The translations under genes and the position numbers were made by a program. The notes beneath the pieces are model-generated. The model did not search any database. It saw only the letters and a list, made by a program, of their open reading frames with translations, and was not told the DNA's origin. Positions 1 through 9,189 of a DNA stretch of 38,550 nucleotides are shown piece after piece (within the stretch, counting starts at the first letter, position 1; every line of letters begins with the position of its first letter). This DNA is from Chloroflexi bacterium GWC2_73_18 (GTDB lineage Bacteria > Chloroflexota > Limnocylindria > Limnocylindrales > CSP1-4). The stretch lies in NCBI GenBank assembly GCA_001794945.1, contig MGMJ01000127.1, positions 16,696-55,245 on the forward strand. The letters are read 5' to 3'.

Positions 1-301
1 CCGTGGCCTCGGGCGTCTCGTCGGCGTCAGGCGACTCGCTCGCCTCGGGCGACTCGCTCGCCTCGGGCGACTCGTCGGCGTCGGGGGCTTCGGTGGCGTC
101 CGGGCTCTCGGTCGGCTCTGCGGTCGCTTCGGTCGCTTCGGCATCCGGCGTCTCCGCTGCGGACGTCGCCTCGGGCGAGGCCACGGGCGAGGCTGGCCCC
201 AGGAGGCCGTTCGCGCCCAGCGCCAGGCCCACGATCAGGAAGAGGCTCGCCACGGCCACTCCGATCCCGCGGATCAGCCGGTCGGATAGGGCGGTCTTCA
301 T
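1..301 (-). CDS. Partial CDS: N-terminal hydrophobic segment (signal/TM) followed by a Pro/Glu/Ser/Asp/Thr-rich low-complexity region; runs off the window
   Basis: Minus-strand ATG at 299-301; translation MKTALSDRLIRGIGVAVASLFLIVGLALGANGLLGPASPVASPEATSAAETPDAEATEATAEPTESPDATEAPDADESPEASESPEASESPDADETPEAT; no stop before the window edge. Confidence 0.7.
   Translation of the reverse strand, partial: MKTALSDRLIRGIGVAVASLFLIVGLALGANGLLGPASPVASPEATSAAETPDAEATEATAEPTESPDATEAPDADESPEASESPEASESPDADETPEAT
31..84. repeat. 18-bp tandem repeat (GCGACTCGCTCGCCTCGG), about 3 imperfect units, encoding SPEASE repeats
   Basis: Direct reading: gcgactcgctcgcctcgg|gcgactcgctcgcctcgg|gcgactcgtcggcgtcgg. Confidence 0.8.
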
Positions 302-449
302 CGGTCGGTCTCTCCGTCGCTTGGGCGCGCCTCGTGCGAGCCTTCTACCTCTCCCGAGGCAGACCCGGCCCGCGAAGTTTCACGTCCCGCTCGCGCGGGC
401 GGCTCGCCTCGTGCCGGCCAACGGTGCACCCCAGCGCGCCCGGTCGCGG

Positions 450-1826
450 CTAGGCCTCGCGCACGACCTGCACGTCGCCGAAGCCGGCCGCGCGCAGGTC
501 GGCGTCGACCGCGTCCGCGTCACCGACGACGAGGATGGCGACCCGGTCGGGATGGATCCGCGCCCTGGCGACTTGCTGGACCTGCTCGGCGGTGACGGCG
601 GAGACCGCCGGTCGGTAGCGTTCCAGCTCGTCGTCGGGCAGCCCGTGCACGACCAACCCACCGATCGCCGCGGCGATCGCGCCGGGCGTCTCGAAACGAA
701 GCGGGAAGACGCCGACCAGGAAGTCGCGGGCAGCGGCGAGCTCTTCGGCTTGCACCGGCTCGTCGCGGATCCGCTCCAGCTCGGCCAGGGTGTCGGCGAT
801 CGCCGGGGCGGTCGCATCCGTCCGCACTGCAGTCCGGACGGTGAACGGCCCGGCGGCGCGCCGGAAATCGAAGGAGGCGCTGGCGCCATACGTGTAGCCC
901 TTCTCCTCGCGCAGCTTGAGCTGCAGCCGCGAGCGGAAGAGACCGCCGAGGATCGCCCCCGTGACCGCCGTGGCGTGGAAGTCGGCGATGCGGCGCGGCA
1001 CGCCGACGTGGCCGATGCGAAGCTCCGACTGCACGGAGCCGGGCCGATCGACCAGCCGCACGAAGGTCCGCTCGACCGAGTCACGGTCGTCGACCGGCAC
1101 GGCTCCGACCGGCGCGGCCGTGTGCCAGTCGCCGAAGAGCCGCTCCAGCGTCTCCGCCACGGCCTCCTCCTCGACCTCGCCGGCGACGACGAGGGTGGCG
1201 CGCGCCGGATCGGCCGCCGCCGCGAAGCGCGCCGCGACGGCGGCCCGGTCGAGCCGTCCGACGGTCGGCTCCAGCCCGCCCACGGGACGCGCGTACGGCG
1301 AGCCCTCCCGGTAGATCGCGGCCAGGAAGTGGAGTTCCGCCAGGCGCCGCGGCTCCGCGCGCGCCTGCATCAGGTCGGCCAGGCGCTCGTCACGGAGGCG
1401 CGCCACCTCGCTCTCCGGGAAGACCGGCCGGAGGGCCACCTCGGCAAGGAGCGCGAGCGCCGGCTCGAGCCGGGCGACCGGCACGGCGAGACCGATCGAG
1501 AGGCCGTCCCAGCCCGCCTCGGCGTGGAGATCGGCACCGAGCCGCTCGGTCGCCTCGATCAGCTCGATCGCCGAGTACCGTTCGGTCCCCTCGGTGAGCG
1601 CCTGGGCTGCGAGCACCGACACGCCGCCGACCTCGGCGCGCTCGGCAGCGGCGCCGCCCTCCAGGATCAGCCGCGCCGAGACGAGCGGGCGGCCCGGCAC
1701 GGGCGCGGTCAGCAGCGCCGCGCCGCAGGCGAGTCGACGGCGGCGGAAGACCGGGAAGTGGTACGGCCGGGGCGTGCCGGCCGCGGGGCGCCGGCCGGGC
1801 ACACCGAGCCCGCCGCCGGCGCTCAC
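450..1826 (-). CDS. M16-family peptidase-like protein (probable non-catalytic partner)
   Basis: 458 aa; typical M16 segments (VSARLILEGGAAAE, GLFRSRLQLKLREEKGYTYGASASFDF); lacks HxxEH; start overlaps the stop of the upstream M16 gene. Confidence 0.85.
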   Translation of the reverse strand: MSAGGGLGVPGRRPAAGTPRPYHFPVFRRRRLACGAALLTAPVPGRPLVSARLILEGGAAAERAEVGGVSVLAAQALTEGTERYSAIELIEATERLGADLHAEAGWDGLSIGLAVPVARLEPALALLAEVALRPVFPESEVARLRDERLADLMQARAEPRRLAELHFLAAIYREGSPYARPVGGLEPTVGRLDRAAVAARFAAAADPARATLVVAGEVEEEAVAETLERLFGDWHTAAPVGAVPVDDRDSVERTFVRLVDRPGSVQSELRIGHVGVPRRIADFHATAVTGAILGGLFRSRLQLKLREEKGYTYGASASFDFRRAAGPFTVRTAVRTDATAPAIADTLAELERIRDEPVQAEELAAARDFLVGVFPLRFETPGAIAAAIGGLVVHGLPDDELERYRPAVSAVTAEQVQQVARARIHPDRVAILVVGDADAVDADLRAAGFGDVQVVREA

Positions 1827-3205
1827 GTCTCGCCGCCCGACCCGGATGGAACGTACGTGATGACGGCCCGGTTGTCGAGCGCCACGACCGTCCGGGAGAC
1901 GTCCAGGACGGCATCCGCGTCGACGGCGACGTAGCGTGACAGGTGCGTGTTGATGCGGCCCGGGTCGTCGAGGAGGGTGGCGAACATGGAGAGCCGGTCG
2001 GCGCGCTCCTCGACCTGCTGCAGGGCGGCCAGCTCGCTCGTCTCGATCAGCGCCTGGGCGCGGGCCAGCTCGTCCGGGCTGACCGACTCGCCGGCGATGC
2101 GATCGAGCTCCTCCAGGCAGGCCGTCTCCACCCGCTCGATCGGCGCCTCCGCCGCGGCCGTGGCCACGACCACGAACATCGACCCACCGCCGACCAGCCC
2201 GAAGGCGGCCGCGGAGACGTCCTGGGCGATCCGCTCCTCGCGCACCAGCCGGCGGTGGAGCCGGCTGCCGCGCCCGCCGGCCAGGATCTGCGCCGCCACC
2301 TCGAGCGCCTCGAAGGCGGGGTCGCCGAAGACCGGCGCCCGGAAGCCGAGGTGGAGGCGCGCCAGGGGGACGTCGTCGACGACTCGCTCGCGGTACTCCG
2401 CCCCGATCCGCGGCGGTAGATCCGTCGGGGGGAGCGCCGGGATCGCCGGGTTCGGCGGGATCGGGCCGAAGTGGCGGTCGACCCAGGACCGCGCCTGCGC
2501 CGGGTCGAAGTCGCCGGCGATGCTGAGGACCGCGTTGTTCGGCGCGTACCAGGTCCGGAAGAAGCCGCGGACGTCCTCGAGGCTGGCCGCATCGAGGTCC
2601 TCCATCGACCCGATGGTGGAATGGTGGTAGGGGTGATCTGGCGGGAAGAGGGCAGCTTGCAGCTTCTCGTAGGCGAGCCCGTAGGGCTGGTTGTCGTAGC
2701 GCAGGCGGCGCTCGTTCTTGACCACCTCGCGCTGGTTGTCGAGGTTCGCCTGGCTGAGCGCGTCAAGGAGCGTCGCCAGCCGGTCCGCCTCGAGCCAGAG
2801 GGCCAGTTCGAGCTGGTGCGAGGGGAGCGTCTCGAAGTAGTTGGTCCGATCGAGCCAGGTCGTCGCGTTGCACGTGCCGCCGACCGCCTGGATCAGCCCC
2901 ATGTGCTCGGTCTTGGCGACGTGGCGCGAGCCCTGGAACATGATGTGCTCGAAGAGGTGAGCGAACCCGGTCTTGCCGGACTGCTCGTGCTTCGAGCCGA
3001 CGTCGTACCAGAGGTTGACGGCGGCGACCGGAGCCAGGCGGTCTTCGGAAAGGATCAGGCGTAGCCCGTTGTCAAGGCGCTCGTCGGTGAACGGGACGAA
3101 CGGCCCGGCACGGGGCGGGCTGCGGTCGGGTACGGGTCGTGACACGGGCTGCTGATTGTGGCACGACGGGCGTCGCCGGCGCCGCGGTCCTCCGCAACTG
3201 ATCAT
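1823..3205 (-). CDS. M16-family zinc metallopeptidase (catalytic subunit)
   Basis: HLFEHIMFQGS (HxxEH) motif, LWYDVGSKHE, typical insulinase layout; true start may be the GTG near 3145. Confidence 0.88.
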   Translation of the reverse strand: MISCGGPRRRRRPSCHNQQPVSRPVPDRSPPRAGPFVPFTDERLDNGLRLILSEDRLAPVAAVNLWYDVGSKHEQSGKTGFAHLFEHIMFQGSRHVAKTEHMGLIQAVGGTCNATTWLDRTNYFETLPSHQLELALWLEADRLATLLDALSQANLDNQREVVKNERRLRYDNQPYGLAYEKLQAALFPPDHPYHHSTIGSMEDLDAASLEDVRGFFRTWYAPNNAVLSIAGDFDPAQARSWVDRHFGPIPPNPAIPALPPTDLPPRIGAEYRERVVDDVPLARLHLGFRAPVFGDPAFEALEVAAQILAGGRGSRLHRRLVREERIAQDVSAAAFGLVGGGSMFVVVATAAAEAPIERVETACLEELDRIAGESVSPDELARAQALIETSELAALQQVEERADRLSMFATLLDDPGRINTHLSRYVAVDADAVLDVSRTVVALDNRAVITYVPSGSGGET

Positions 3206-3244
3206 GAGACAGCGGATCCACGAGCGCCACGCCGGCGGCGGGCT

Positions 3245-4441
3245 TCAGCCGGCCAGCCCCCGGTAGACCGCCAGGTGGCGTTCGGCCGATGAGCGCCAGT
3301 CGAAGCGCCGCGCCGTGGCGAAGCCGCCGGCGCGCAACCGCTCGGCCAGGCCGCCCTCCGAGGCCGCACGCAGCAGCGCGCCGGCGAGCGCGCCCTCGTC
3401 GTCCGGCGGCACCAGCAAGGCGTTCTCGCCGTCGACCAGGTACTCGCGGAGGACGCTGATCCCGCTCGCCACGACCGGCAGGCCGGACGCCTGCGCCTCC
3501 AGCACCACGAGGCCCCAGCCCTCCTTGAGCGACGGGAAGGCGAAGACGTCGGCGGCCCGCAGCAGGGCGGTCAGCCGCTCCTGCTCGACCGGGCCGAGGA
3601 GGCGGACGGCCCCGGGCGCCAGCCGGCCCGAGGCGAGGAGCCCCGCCAGCTCGCGATCGAAGCCGTCCCGGTAGGCCCGGTAGTCGAAGAGCGTCTCGCC
3701 GCCGGCGATGACGAGGAGCGGGCGGCGGCCGGTCGCCGCGGCAAGGCGCGGCGCGGCCCGGACGAAGGCGCGCAGCAGCACCAGCGTGTTCTTCCGGGGC
3801 TCGACGCCCCCGACGGCGAGCACGGCGACGGTGCCGTCGAGGCCCAGTCCGGCGCGCAGGCGCTCGCGCTCGGCCGCGTCAGGGGGCGGCCCGAAGCGCG
3901 CCAGGTCGACGCCGTTGTGGACGACCTGCGCGGAGACGCCCCAGTCCTCGGCGAGGAGACGGCGCCACCACTCGCTGACCACGAGCACGACGTCCGGCTC
4001 CACGATCGAGCGGCGCTGGCAGGCGACCAGCGCGGCGCTGGTGAAGTCGTCGACGTGGTGGACCGTGCGCACGAGCGCGGGGATCCGCCCGTCGTCGCGC
4101 AGCCGGAGCAGGGCGTTGGCGCTGATGCAGTCCTCGGCGTGGTAGACGTCGAAACGCGCGCCGGCGGCGAGCGCCACCTCGAGGTGGGCGACGTAGGCCT
4201 CGATGTAGCGCCCGATCCGCTCGTCGATCGGTTCCCCCGACCGTTCGGCGACCGGGATGAAGGTGGCCGGCACGGCGGTCGGGCGGAAGAAGCCGGCGCG
4301 GCCCGGTTTCTCGAGGGCGAAGAGCCGGACCTCCTGGCCCGATTCGGCGAGCGCCTCGGCCAGCTGCAGAGCGTGGACGACGCCGCCGCGCGGGCGGGAC
4401 GAGTAGGTGAAGAGAGCGACGCGCAGCGCCGCGTCAGCCAC
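3245..4441 (-). CDS. Glycosyltransferase, GT4-like, resembling the MSMEG_0565 family of nit1C-type clusters
   Basis: VALFTYSSRPRGGVVHALQLAEAL, YHAEDCISANALLRL, VRTVHHVDDFTSAALVACQRRSI, VVHNGVDLARFGPP, SLKEGWGLVVLEAQASGLPVVAS; GTG at 4439-4441 close to the upstream fdrA stop (4434-4436). Confidence 0.8.
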   Translation of the reverse strand: MADAALRVALFTYSSRPRGGVVHALQLAEALAESGQEVRLFALEKPGRAGFFRPTAVPATFIPVAERSGEPIDERIGRYIEAYVAHLEVALAAGARFDVYHAEDCISANALLRLRDDGRIPALVRTVHHVDDFTSAALVACQRRSIVEPDVVLVVSEWWRRLLAEDWGVSAQVVHNGVDLARFGPPPDAAERERLRAGLGLDGTVAVLAVGGVEPRKNTLVLLRAFVRAAPRLAAATGRRPLLVIAGGETLFDYRAYRDGFDRELAGLLASGRLAPGAVRLLGPVEQERLTALLRAADVFAFPSLKEGWGLVVLEAQASGLPVVASGISVLREYLVDGENALLVPPDDEGALAGALLRAASEGGLAERLRAGGFATARRFDWRSSAERHLAVYRGLAG

Positions 4442-5993
4442 GCCCGGCCACGATGAGGCCGGCGAGCCGCGCCGCCTGGGCGTTCGTCGGCAGCACGAGG
4501 GCGCCGGCGTCGCGCAGCGCCGCCTCCTGGCGCGGCAGTCCCTGGGGGTCGAGGTCCGTGCCGCAGACGTGAGCGACGACGGCGAGCTCCCGTCCGGCGG
4601 CCTCCGCGGCAGCGCGCGCGGCGGCGATCCCCGGGGCGAGCGCACCCGCCGGGTCATCGTGGGCGCCGTGGCCGAGGACGACGTCGAGCAGGACCACCGC
4701 CGTGGCCGGGTCGGCCGCCTCGTCCGCGAGCCGCTCGAGACGGAGGCGCGGATCGATCATGGGGTGGGGCCGGCCCCGCGTGAACTCCTCCTCGCCCAGG
4801 TCCACGAGGGCGTGACCCTCGCTCCACCAGGGATCGGCGAGACGCAGCGAGGCGTCACCGCCGGCATTCGAGCGGACCGGGCCGAGCTGCCCGTCGCGCA
4901 GCACGAGGAGCGCCTCGTCGCACAGGCTGCCGCCGGAGTAGAGCCCTCGGATGAAGCGCTGGCCGGGCGCCAGTCCGGCCGCCGTCGACGCCGCCATCGC
5001 CTCGAGCGCGCCGGCCGCCGGCGCGAACGGGTCAGCACCGTCGCCGCCGAGGGCGCGAAGCGCCGCCGCGGCGGCCGCCTCGAGCGTCGCCGCGAAGGCC
5101 AGGTTCCCGCCGCCGACGGTCGCCGGCTCGCCGCCCAGGAAGGCGACGACGACCGGCTTGCCGGCCTCACGGGCGAGCGCCAGGACGCGGTCGGCGACCG
5201 CCCGCTGCGGCGGCTTGGAGAGAAGGACCATGACGCGAGTCGCCGGGTCGGCCGCCAGGAACTCGAGACCCGCTCGCGTCGTCAGCCCGCCGACCGCCTC
5301 CGTCAGGTCGCGTCCGCCCGTCCCGATCGCCTGGCTGATGCCGCTCCCGCCGCGGTGGACCAGGACGGTCACCTCCTGGAGCCCGGTCCCCGACCCGGCG
5401 ACGAGGCCGATCGGCCCGCGCCGTACGGCGTTGGCGAAGCCGAGCCCGACGCCGTCGAGGATCGCCGTGCCGGCGCCCGGGCCCATCAGCAGCCGCCCGC
5501 GGGCGCGCGCCTCCTCCTTGAGATCGCGCTCCGCGGTGACGTCGACGTTGTCGCTGAAGAGGAGCACGTGGAGGCCGGCCTCGAGGGCATGGACCGCCTC
5601 CAGCGCCGCGTACTCGCCGGCGACCGACACGACGGCGACCTCGGCGCCCCCCAGCTCGCCGACGGCGGCGCGCAGGGTCCGGGCCTGCCGTCTCGCGGCC
5701 GTGCCCGGCGCCGGCCGCGAAGCCTCGACGAGCAGCTCCTCGGCACGCGCCAGGGCGGCCGCCGCCGTCGCCTCGTCGGCCGCGTCCACGGCGATCACGA
5801 GATCGTCCGGCCGTGCCCCGGCGACCTCGCCGACGAGCATCCCCGCCTCGGCCAGCAGCCGGCGGTTGGCGTCGGTCGCCATGGCCACGGTCGCGCGGCT
5901 GACGCCCGGGAAGGCGGCCAGCTCCTCGGAGAGGCGCATCAGGCGGACCGAGTCCTGGTAGAGCCCCGACTTGCAGCGCGCGGCGACGCTCAC
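4434..5993 (-). CDS. fdrA: FdrA-family protein (succinyl-CoA-synthetase-like; AllF-like component of oxamate carbamoyltransferase-type systems)
   Basis: 519 aa; YQDSVRLMRLSEELAAFPGVSRATVAMATDANRRLLAEAG, LLFSDNVDVTAERDLKEEARARGRLLMGPGAGTAIL, RFIRGLYSGGSLCDEALLVL. Confidence 0.88.
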   Translation of the reverse strand: MSVAARCKSGLYQDSVRLMRLSEELAAFPGVSRATVAMATDANRRLLAEAGMLVGEVAGARPDDLVIAVDAADEATAAAALARAEELLVEASRPAPGTAARRQARTLRAAVGELGGAEVAVVSVAGEYAALEAVHALEAGLHVLLFSDNVDVTAERDLKEEARARGRLLMGPGAGTAILDGVGLGFANAVRRGPIGLVAGSGTGLQEVTVLVHRGGSGISQAIGTGGRDLTEAVGGLTTRAGLEFLAADPATRVMVLLSKPPQRAVADRVLALAREAGKPVVVAFLGGEPATVGGGNLAFAATLEAAAAAALRALGGDGADPFAPAAGALEAMAASTAAGLAPGQRFIRGLYSGGSLCDEALLVLRDGQLGPVRSNAGGDASLRLADPWWSEGHALVDLGEEEFTRGRPHPMIDPRLRLERLADEAADPATAVVLLDVVLGHGAHDDPAGALAPGIAAARAAAEAAGRELAVVAHVCGTDLDPQGLPRQEAALRDAGALVLPTNAQAARLAGLIVAGRG

Positions 5994-6367
5994 GGCGCGC
6001 CTCGACGCTTCGCCGCGCGCGGCTTCCGCTCCTCCTTGACGCCGCGCACCAGCTCCTGGAGCTTCGCCGGCTCGGTGCCGCGCTCGGCCTCGCGGGCGAC
6101 CTCGCGGATGGCGGCATCACCGGTCCGCTCCGCGTACCGCGCGGCGACGTCCCGCGTCAGAGCCCGGCCGTCGGCGGCACGCAGCTCCCCCGGCGCCGGC
6201 GTTCCCGGCGCCGGGCCGCCACGCAGGACCGCGGGCGCGCTGATCCGGCGCGTCATCCGCTCGCTCCCGCAGCGCGCGCAGCGAACGGCCGGCGTCTCGT
6301 CGAGGCGGCGGGTCCAGACCTCGATCCGCTCGCCGCAGGCGGCGCAGTCGTACTCGTGGATCGGCAT
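5990..6367 (-). CDS. FmdB-like zinc-ribbon protein
   Basis: MPIHEYDCAACGERIEVWTRRLDETPAVRCARCGSERMTR: two CxxC knuckles with the FmdB 'PIYEY.C..CG' start; overlaps fdrA start by 4 nt. Confidence 0.75.
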   Translation of the reverse strand: MPIHEYDCAACGERIEVWTRRLDETPAVRCARCGSERMTRRISAPAVLRGGPAPGTPAPGELRAADGRALTRDVAARYAERTGDAAIREVAREAERGTEPAKLQELVRGVKEERKPRAAKRRGAP

Positions 6368-6370
6368 CGC

Positions 6371-7018
6371 TCAGCCCCTCCCGCCCCAGCGGCGCCGCGC
6401 TCGGGCGAAGGCCCGCGCCAGCGCCGCGCGGTCGGCGTAGGCGCGCGGCCGGACGAGCGGCCGTGCCCCGCGGATCGGTGCTCCGCTCTGCGGGTCGACG
6501 GGGAGGACCTCGAGCCAGCAGGTCTCTCCTCGCTCCCAGTCGACCGCGGAGTAGCCGTAGAGGGCCACGCCGGCCCGCGTGTGGAGCTCCACGCGCCGGT
6601 AGGTCCGCTGTCCGGCGAAGGTCACCTCGCCGTCGAGCGCCACCAGCCAGGCCTGACCGGCCGCGCGGGCCGCGGCGAAGCGCTCCGCGGTCGTCTCCCG
6701 GATCACCTCGCCACGCAGCTCCTTGAGGCGCAGGTTGAAGGCGGCATCGCGCGCGGCGCCGATGTCGAGCCAGGCACCGCGCGGCAGCTCGAGCTCGACC
6801 AGCCGCCCCTCCACCCAGGCGGTCCCGCGCTCCGCGTAGGCGACCGCCAGGTCGTTCTCGGAGGAGACGTCGCGCAGCCCGTCGGCGAGCCCGCGCACCA
6901 GCTCGACCGACGTCTCGTAGAGGCTCGTCTCGACCCATGCCTGGGCGAAGAAGGCGTCCTCCGCGCGGCGCCAGCGGCGTTCCAGCTCGGGGTCGATGGT
7001 GACCGCCCGCCCGCTCAC
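6371..7018 (-). CDS. Uncharacterised 215-aa protein in the FdrA operon
   Basis: Protein-like translation with GTGA overlap to the upstream DUF1116 gene; no family recognised. Confidence 0.75.
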   Translation of the reverse strand: MSGRAVTIDPELERRWRRAEDAFFAQAWVETSLYETSVELVRGLADGLRDVSSENDLAVAYAERGTAWVEGRLVELELPRGAWLDIGAARDAAFNLRLKELRGEVIRETTAERFAAARAAGQAWLVALDGEVTFAGQRTYRRVELHTRAGVALYGYSAVDWERGETCWLEVLPVDPQSGAPIRGARPLVRPRAYADRAALARAFARARRRWGGRG

Positions 7019-8460
7019 GTCGGGCCCTCCTGCACGCCCGCCGCGCTCCCCGGCAGCGCGACCAGGGCGTCACGGAAGACCTCGAGCGGTGCGCGGGCGA
7101 CACCGGCGCCGATCTGGCCGGCCTCCGGGTCGCGCTCGTGGACGACCCCGGTGTCGATGACCGGGACGATGCCGGTCTCCACCACCAGGCGCACGTCGAT
7201 GCCGACCGGCGTCCCGGCGAAGCCGAGGGCCGGGACGGTGAAACCCGGGTGCGCGGCCAGCGTGATCGTGCGCATCTCCTCGGTGACGGCGAGCTGGTCC
7301 GCGACCGAGCCGCCGACGAAGGCGGCCATCGTCGGCGCCGCCGCCAGCGCCATCCCGCCGAGACCGACGACCTCGAGGATGGCGCTGTCGCCGATATCCC
7401 CGGCGGCGTCGGCGACCCCGAAGCCGGAGTGGTAGACCGCCTCGTCCATCGGCACGGCCGGGGCGACCGACCAGCGCTCGCCCAGCCCCCCGACGCGGAG
7501 CGCGAAGTCGACGCCGTTGCGGCTCATCCCGGTCACCACGCTGCTCCAGGGGACGCCGTGGGCCGCGTCGGCGGCGACCCGGCAGGCGGCCATCGTGACG
7601 GTGAGCGAGAAGAGCGAGTTCGCCTCCAGGAGGCGGACGGCGCGCGCCGCGACCGGACCCGGGACGCCGGCCTCCAGGAGCGGGCCAGCGAGACCGCGCA
7701 GGAGGAGCGCCGTGGTGGCGACGCAGCGCGCATGCAGCTCGTCGCCCATCTGGAGCGACTGGGCGAACAGGCCGAAGAGGTCGATCCCGCCGGCCCGGTC
7801 GAGCGCCGCCGAGAGCGTGCCAGCCAGCTCGTCGTGGAACCAGCGGAGCCGATCGAGCGCCCCGGCATCGGGGTTGCCGAGCCAGAGACTCCGTCCGCGC
7901 CCCTCGTTGATCGGGCTGAAGGCGGCCAGGCCGCTCGCCTCGTCGCGCGCGACGTGGACCGCCATCGAGGGCGAGACGACCGCCGCCATGGGGCAGGCGA
8001 CGGCGTGGTCGTACGCCGGCGCGAGCCGGATCTCGCCCGACTGGAGCGCCCGTACTGCGCTGTCCACGTCGGGCGCCCAGCCTTCGAAGACGGCGGCCCA
8101 GGCAGCAGCCCGCCGGTGGGGACCGCACATCCGCGCGTACCCGATCGGCGGCCCGGCGTGGAGGAGGAGCCGTCCATCCCGGAGCGCCGGGACCACTTCC
8201 CCGGCAGGCCGCACGCCGACCCAGCGCGGCCGGGCCCGGAAGAGCCGGGCCATCGTCTCGGCGTTCGCCGCCGCGATCCGCTCCCGCACGGCGCGATCGG
8301 CCACCAGGAGTCGCGCCAGGTCGGCGTCGCCGCCGGCCGGCGGGCGCCACGCGACCTCGGTGACGGGGACGCCCTGGGCGCGCAGTGCCTCGGCGAAGAC
8401 GTCGAGGCCGACGTTGACGACGCGGGGCGGCGTCGCGGCCAGGAGCCGGCTCTCGCTCAC
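7015..8460 (-). CDS. DUF1116-family protein (YlbE/YahG, AllG-like)
   Basis: PPRVVNVGLDVFAEALRAQGVPVTEVAWRPPAGGD..., MCGPHRRAAAWAAVFEGWAP, GDELHARCVATTALLLRGLAGPLL, AGTPVGIDVRLVVETGIVPVIDTGVVH. Confidence 0.85.
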   Translation of the reverse strand: MSESRLLAATPPRVVNVGLDVFAEALRAQGVPVTEVAWRPPAGGDADLARLLVADRAVRERIAAANAETMARLFRARPRWVGVRPAGEVVPALRDGRLLLHAGPPIGYARMCGPHRRAAAWAAVFEGWAPDVDSAVRALQSGEIRLAPAYDHAVACPMAAVVSPSMAVHVARDEASGLAAFSPINEGRGRSLWLGNPDAGALDRLRWFHDELAGTLSAALDRAGGIDLFGLFAQSLQMGDELHARCVATTALLLRGLAGPLLEAGVPGPVAARAVRLLEANSLFSLTVTMAACRVAADAAHGVPWSSVVTGMSRNGVDFALRVGGLGERWSVAPAVPMDEAVYHSGFGVADAAGDIGDSAILEVVGLGGMALAAAPTMAAFVGGSVADQLAVTEEMRTITLAAHPGFTVPALGFAGTPVGIDVRLVVETGIVPVIDTGVVHERDPEAGQIGAGVARAPLEVFRDALVALPGSAAGVQEGPT

Positions 8461-8464
8461 CGTC

Positions 8465-8926
8465 TCAGGGCTCCGGCGCTCCGCCGCGCACCTCGACGAG
8501 GACGCCCGGGCCGATGGTCCGGGTCACCCAGCAAACCTCCTCGGCGAGACGCAGGATGGCGGCGAACTCGCCGGGATCCGTCCTCGCCAGCGAACTGCTG
8601 GCAGCGACCTCGAGGCGGCGGTAGCGCCGCCCGGGCCGGTCGTACTCGCCGCCGACGCTGACCTCGAGGTCGACCAGCTCGCGGCGGCGCTTGTGCGCGG
8701 CCCAGGCGACGGCCATGGCGAAACAGGAGGCGACGCCGGCAAAGAGGAGCTCGGAGGGCATCGGCCCGGAGTCGGTGCCGCCGTCCTCGGGGGGCTCGTC
8801 GGAGACGAGCGTGAAGCGCCCGTCGCGCAGGTCGAGGTCGACGCGGTAGCCGTCTCGCCAGCGCGCCCGGACGCGTCGGCGGACCGCTCGACCGGACTCG
8901 AGGGCGGGGTCTACGCCGAGCTCCAA
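8465..8926 (-). CDS. OsmC-like (OsmC/Ohr superfamily) protein; TTG start inferred
   Basis: RDGRFTLVSDEPPEDGGTDSGPMPSELLFAGVASCFAMAVAWAAHKRRRELVDLEVSVGGEYD; OsmC layout with a central Cys. Confidence 0.75.
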   Translation of the reverse strand: MELGVDPALESGRAVRRRVRARWRDGYRVDLDLRDGRFTLVSDEPPEDGGTDSGPMPSELLFAGVASCFAMAVAWAAHKRRRELVDLEVSVGGEYDRPGRRYRRLEVAASSSLARTDPGEFAAILRLAEEVCWVTRTIGPGVLVEVRGGAPEP

Positions 8927-9177
8927 CGCTGCTCCCTGCGGATCAGGAGCCGGCGCAGCACCCAGCGGCGGAGCGGCGCCGGCGTGAGGCGGTAGCCGGT
9001 CACGAAGACGGTCCGCACGACGGCGTGAAGGGCACCCCGCCGGATCGGTGCGGCGGTGGTACCCGGGTACTTGCGGGCGAGGTCGAGCTGCGCCGCCTCG
9101 ATCAGCATCTTCTCCGACCAGGCGCGGAAGCGCTGCAGCGGCGAGGCCGGCGGCGCCTTGCGGGTGACGACCGGCAT
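8911..9177 (-). CDS. Small (88 aa) basic protein, uncharacterised
   Basis: MPVVTRKAPPASPLQRFRAWSEKMLIEAAQLDLARKYPGTTAAPIRRGALHAVVRTVFVTGYRLTPAPLRRWVLRRLLIRREQRWSSA; 12-nt gap to the flavoprotein upstream. Confidence 0.6.
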   Translation of the reverse strand: MPVVTRKAPPASPLQRFRAWSEKMLIEAAQLDLARKYPGTTAAPIRRGALHAVVRTVFVTGYRLTPAPLRRWVLRRLLIRREQRWSSA

Positions 9178-9189
9178 GGGCCTCCTCCC

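Noticed and set aside
3-1934. 643-aa plus-strand ORF
   Set aside because: Antisense to the M16 peptidase and the SPEASE-repeat gene; no recognisable domain
4407-6440. 677-aa plus-strand ORF opposite fdrA
   Set aside because: Antisense artefact; arginine/glycine-rich with no domain, while fdrA on the minus strand is clear
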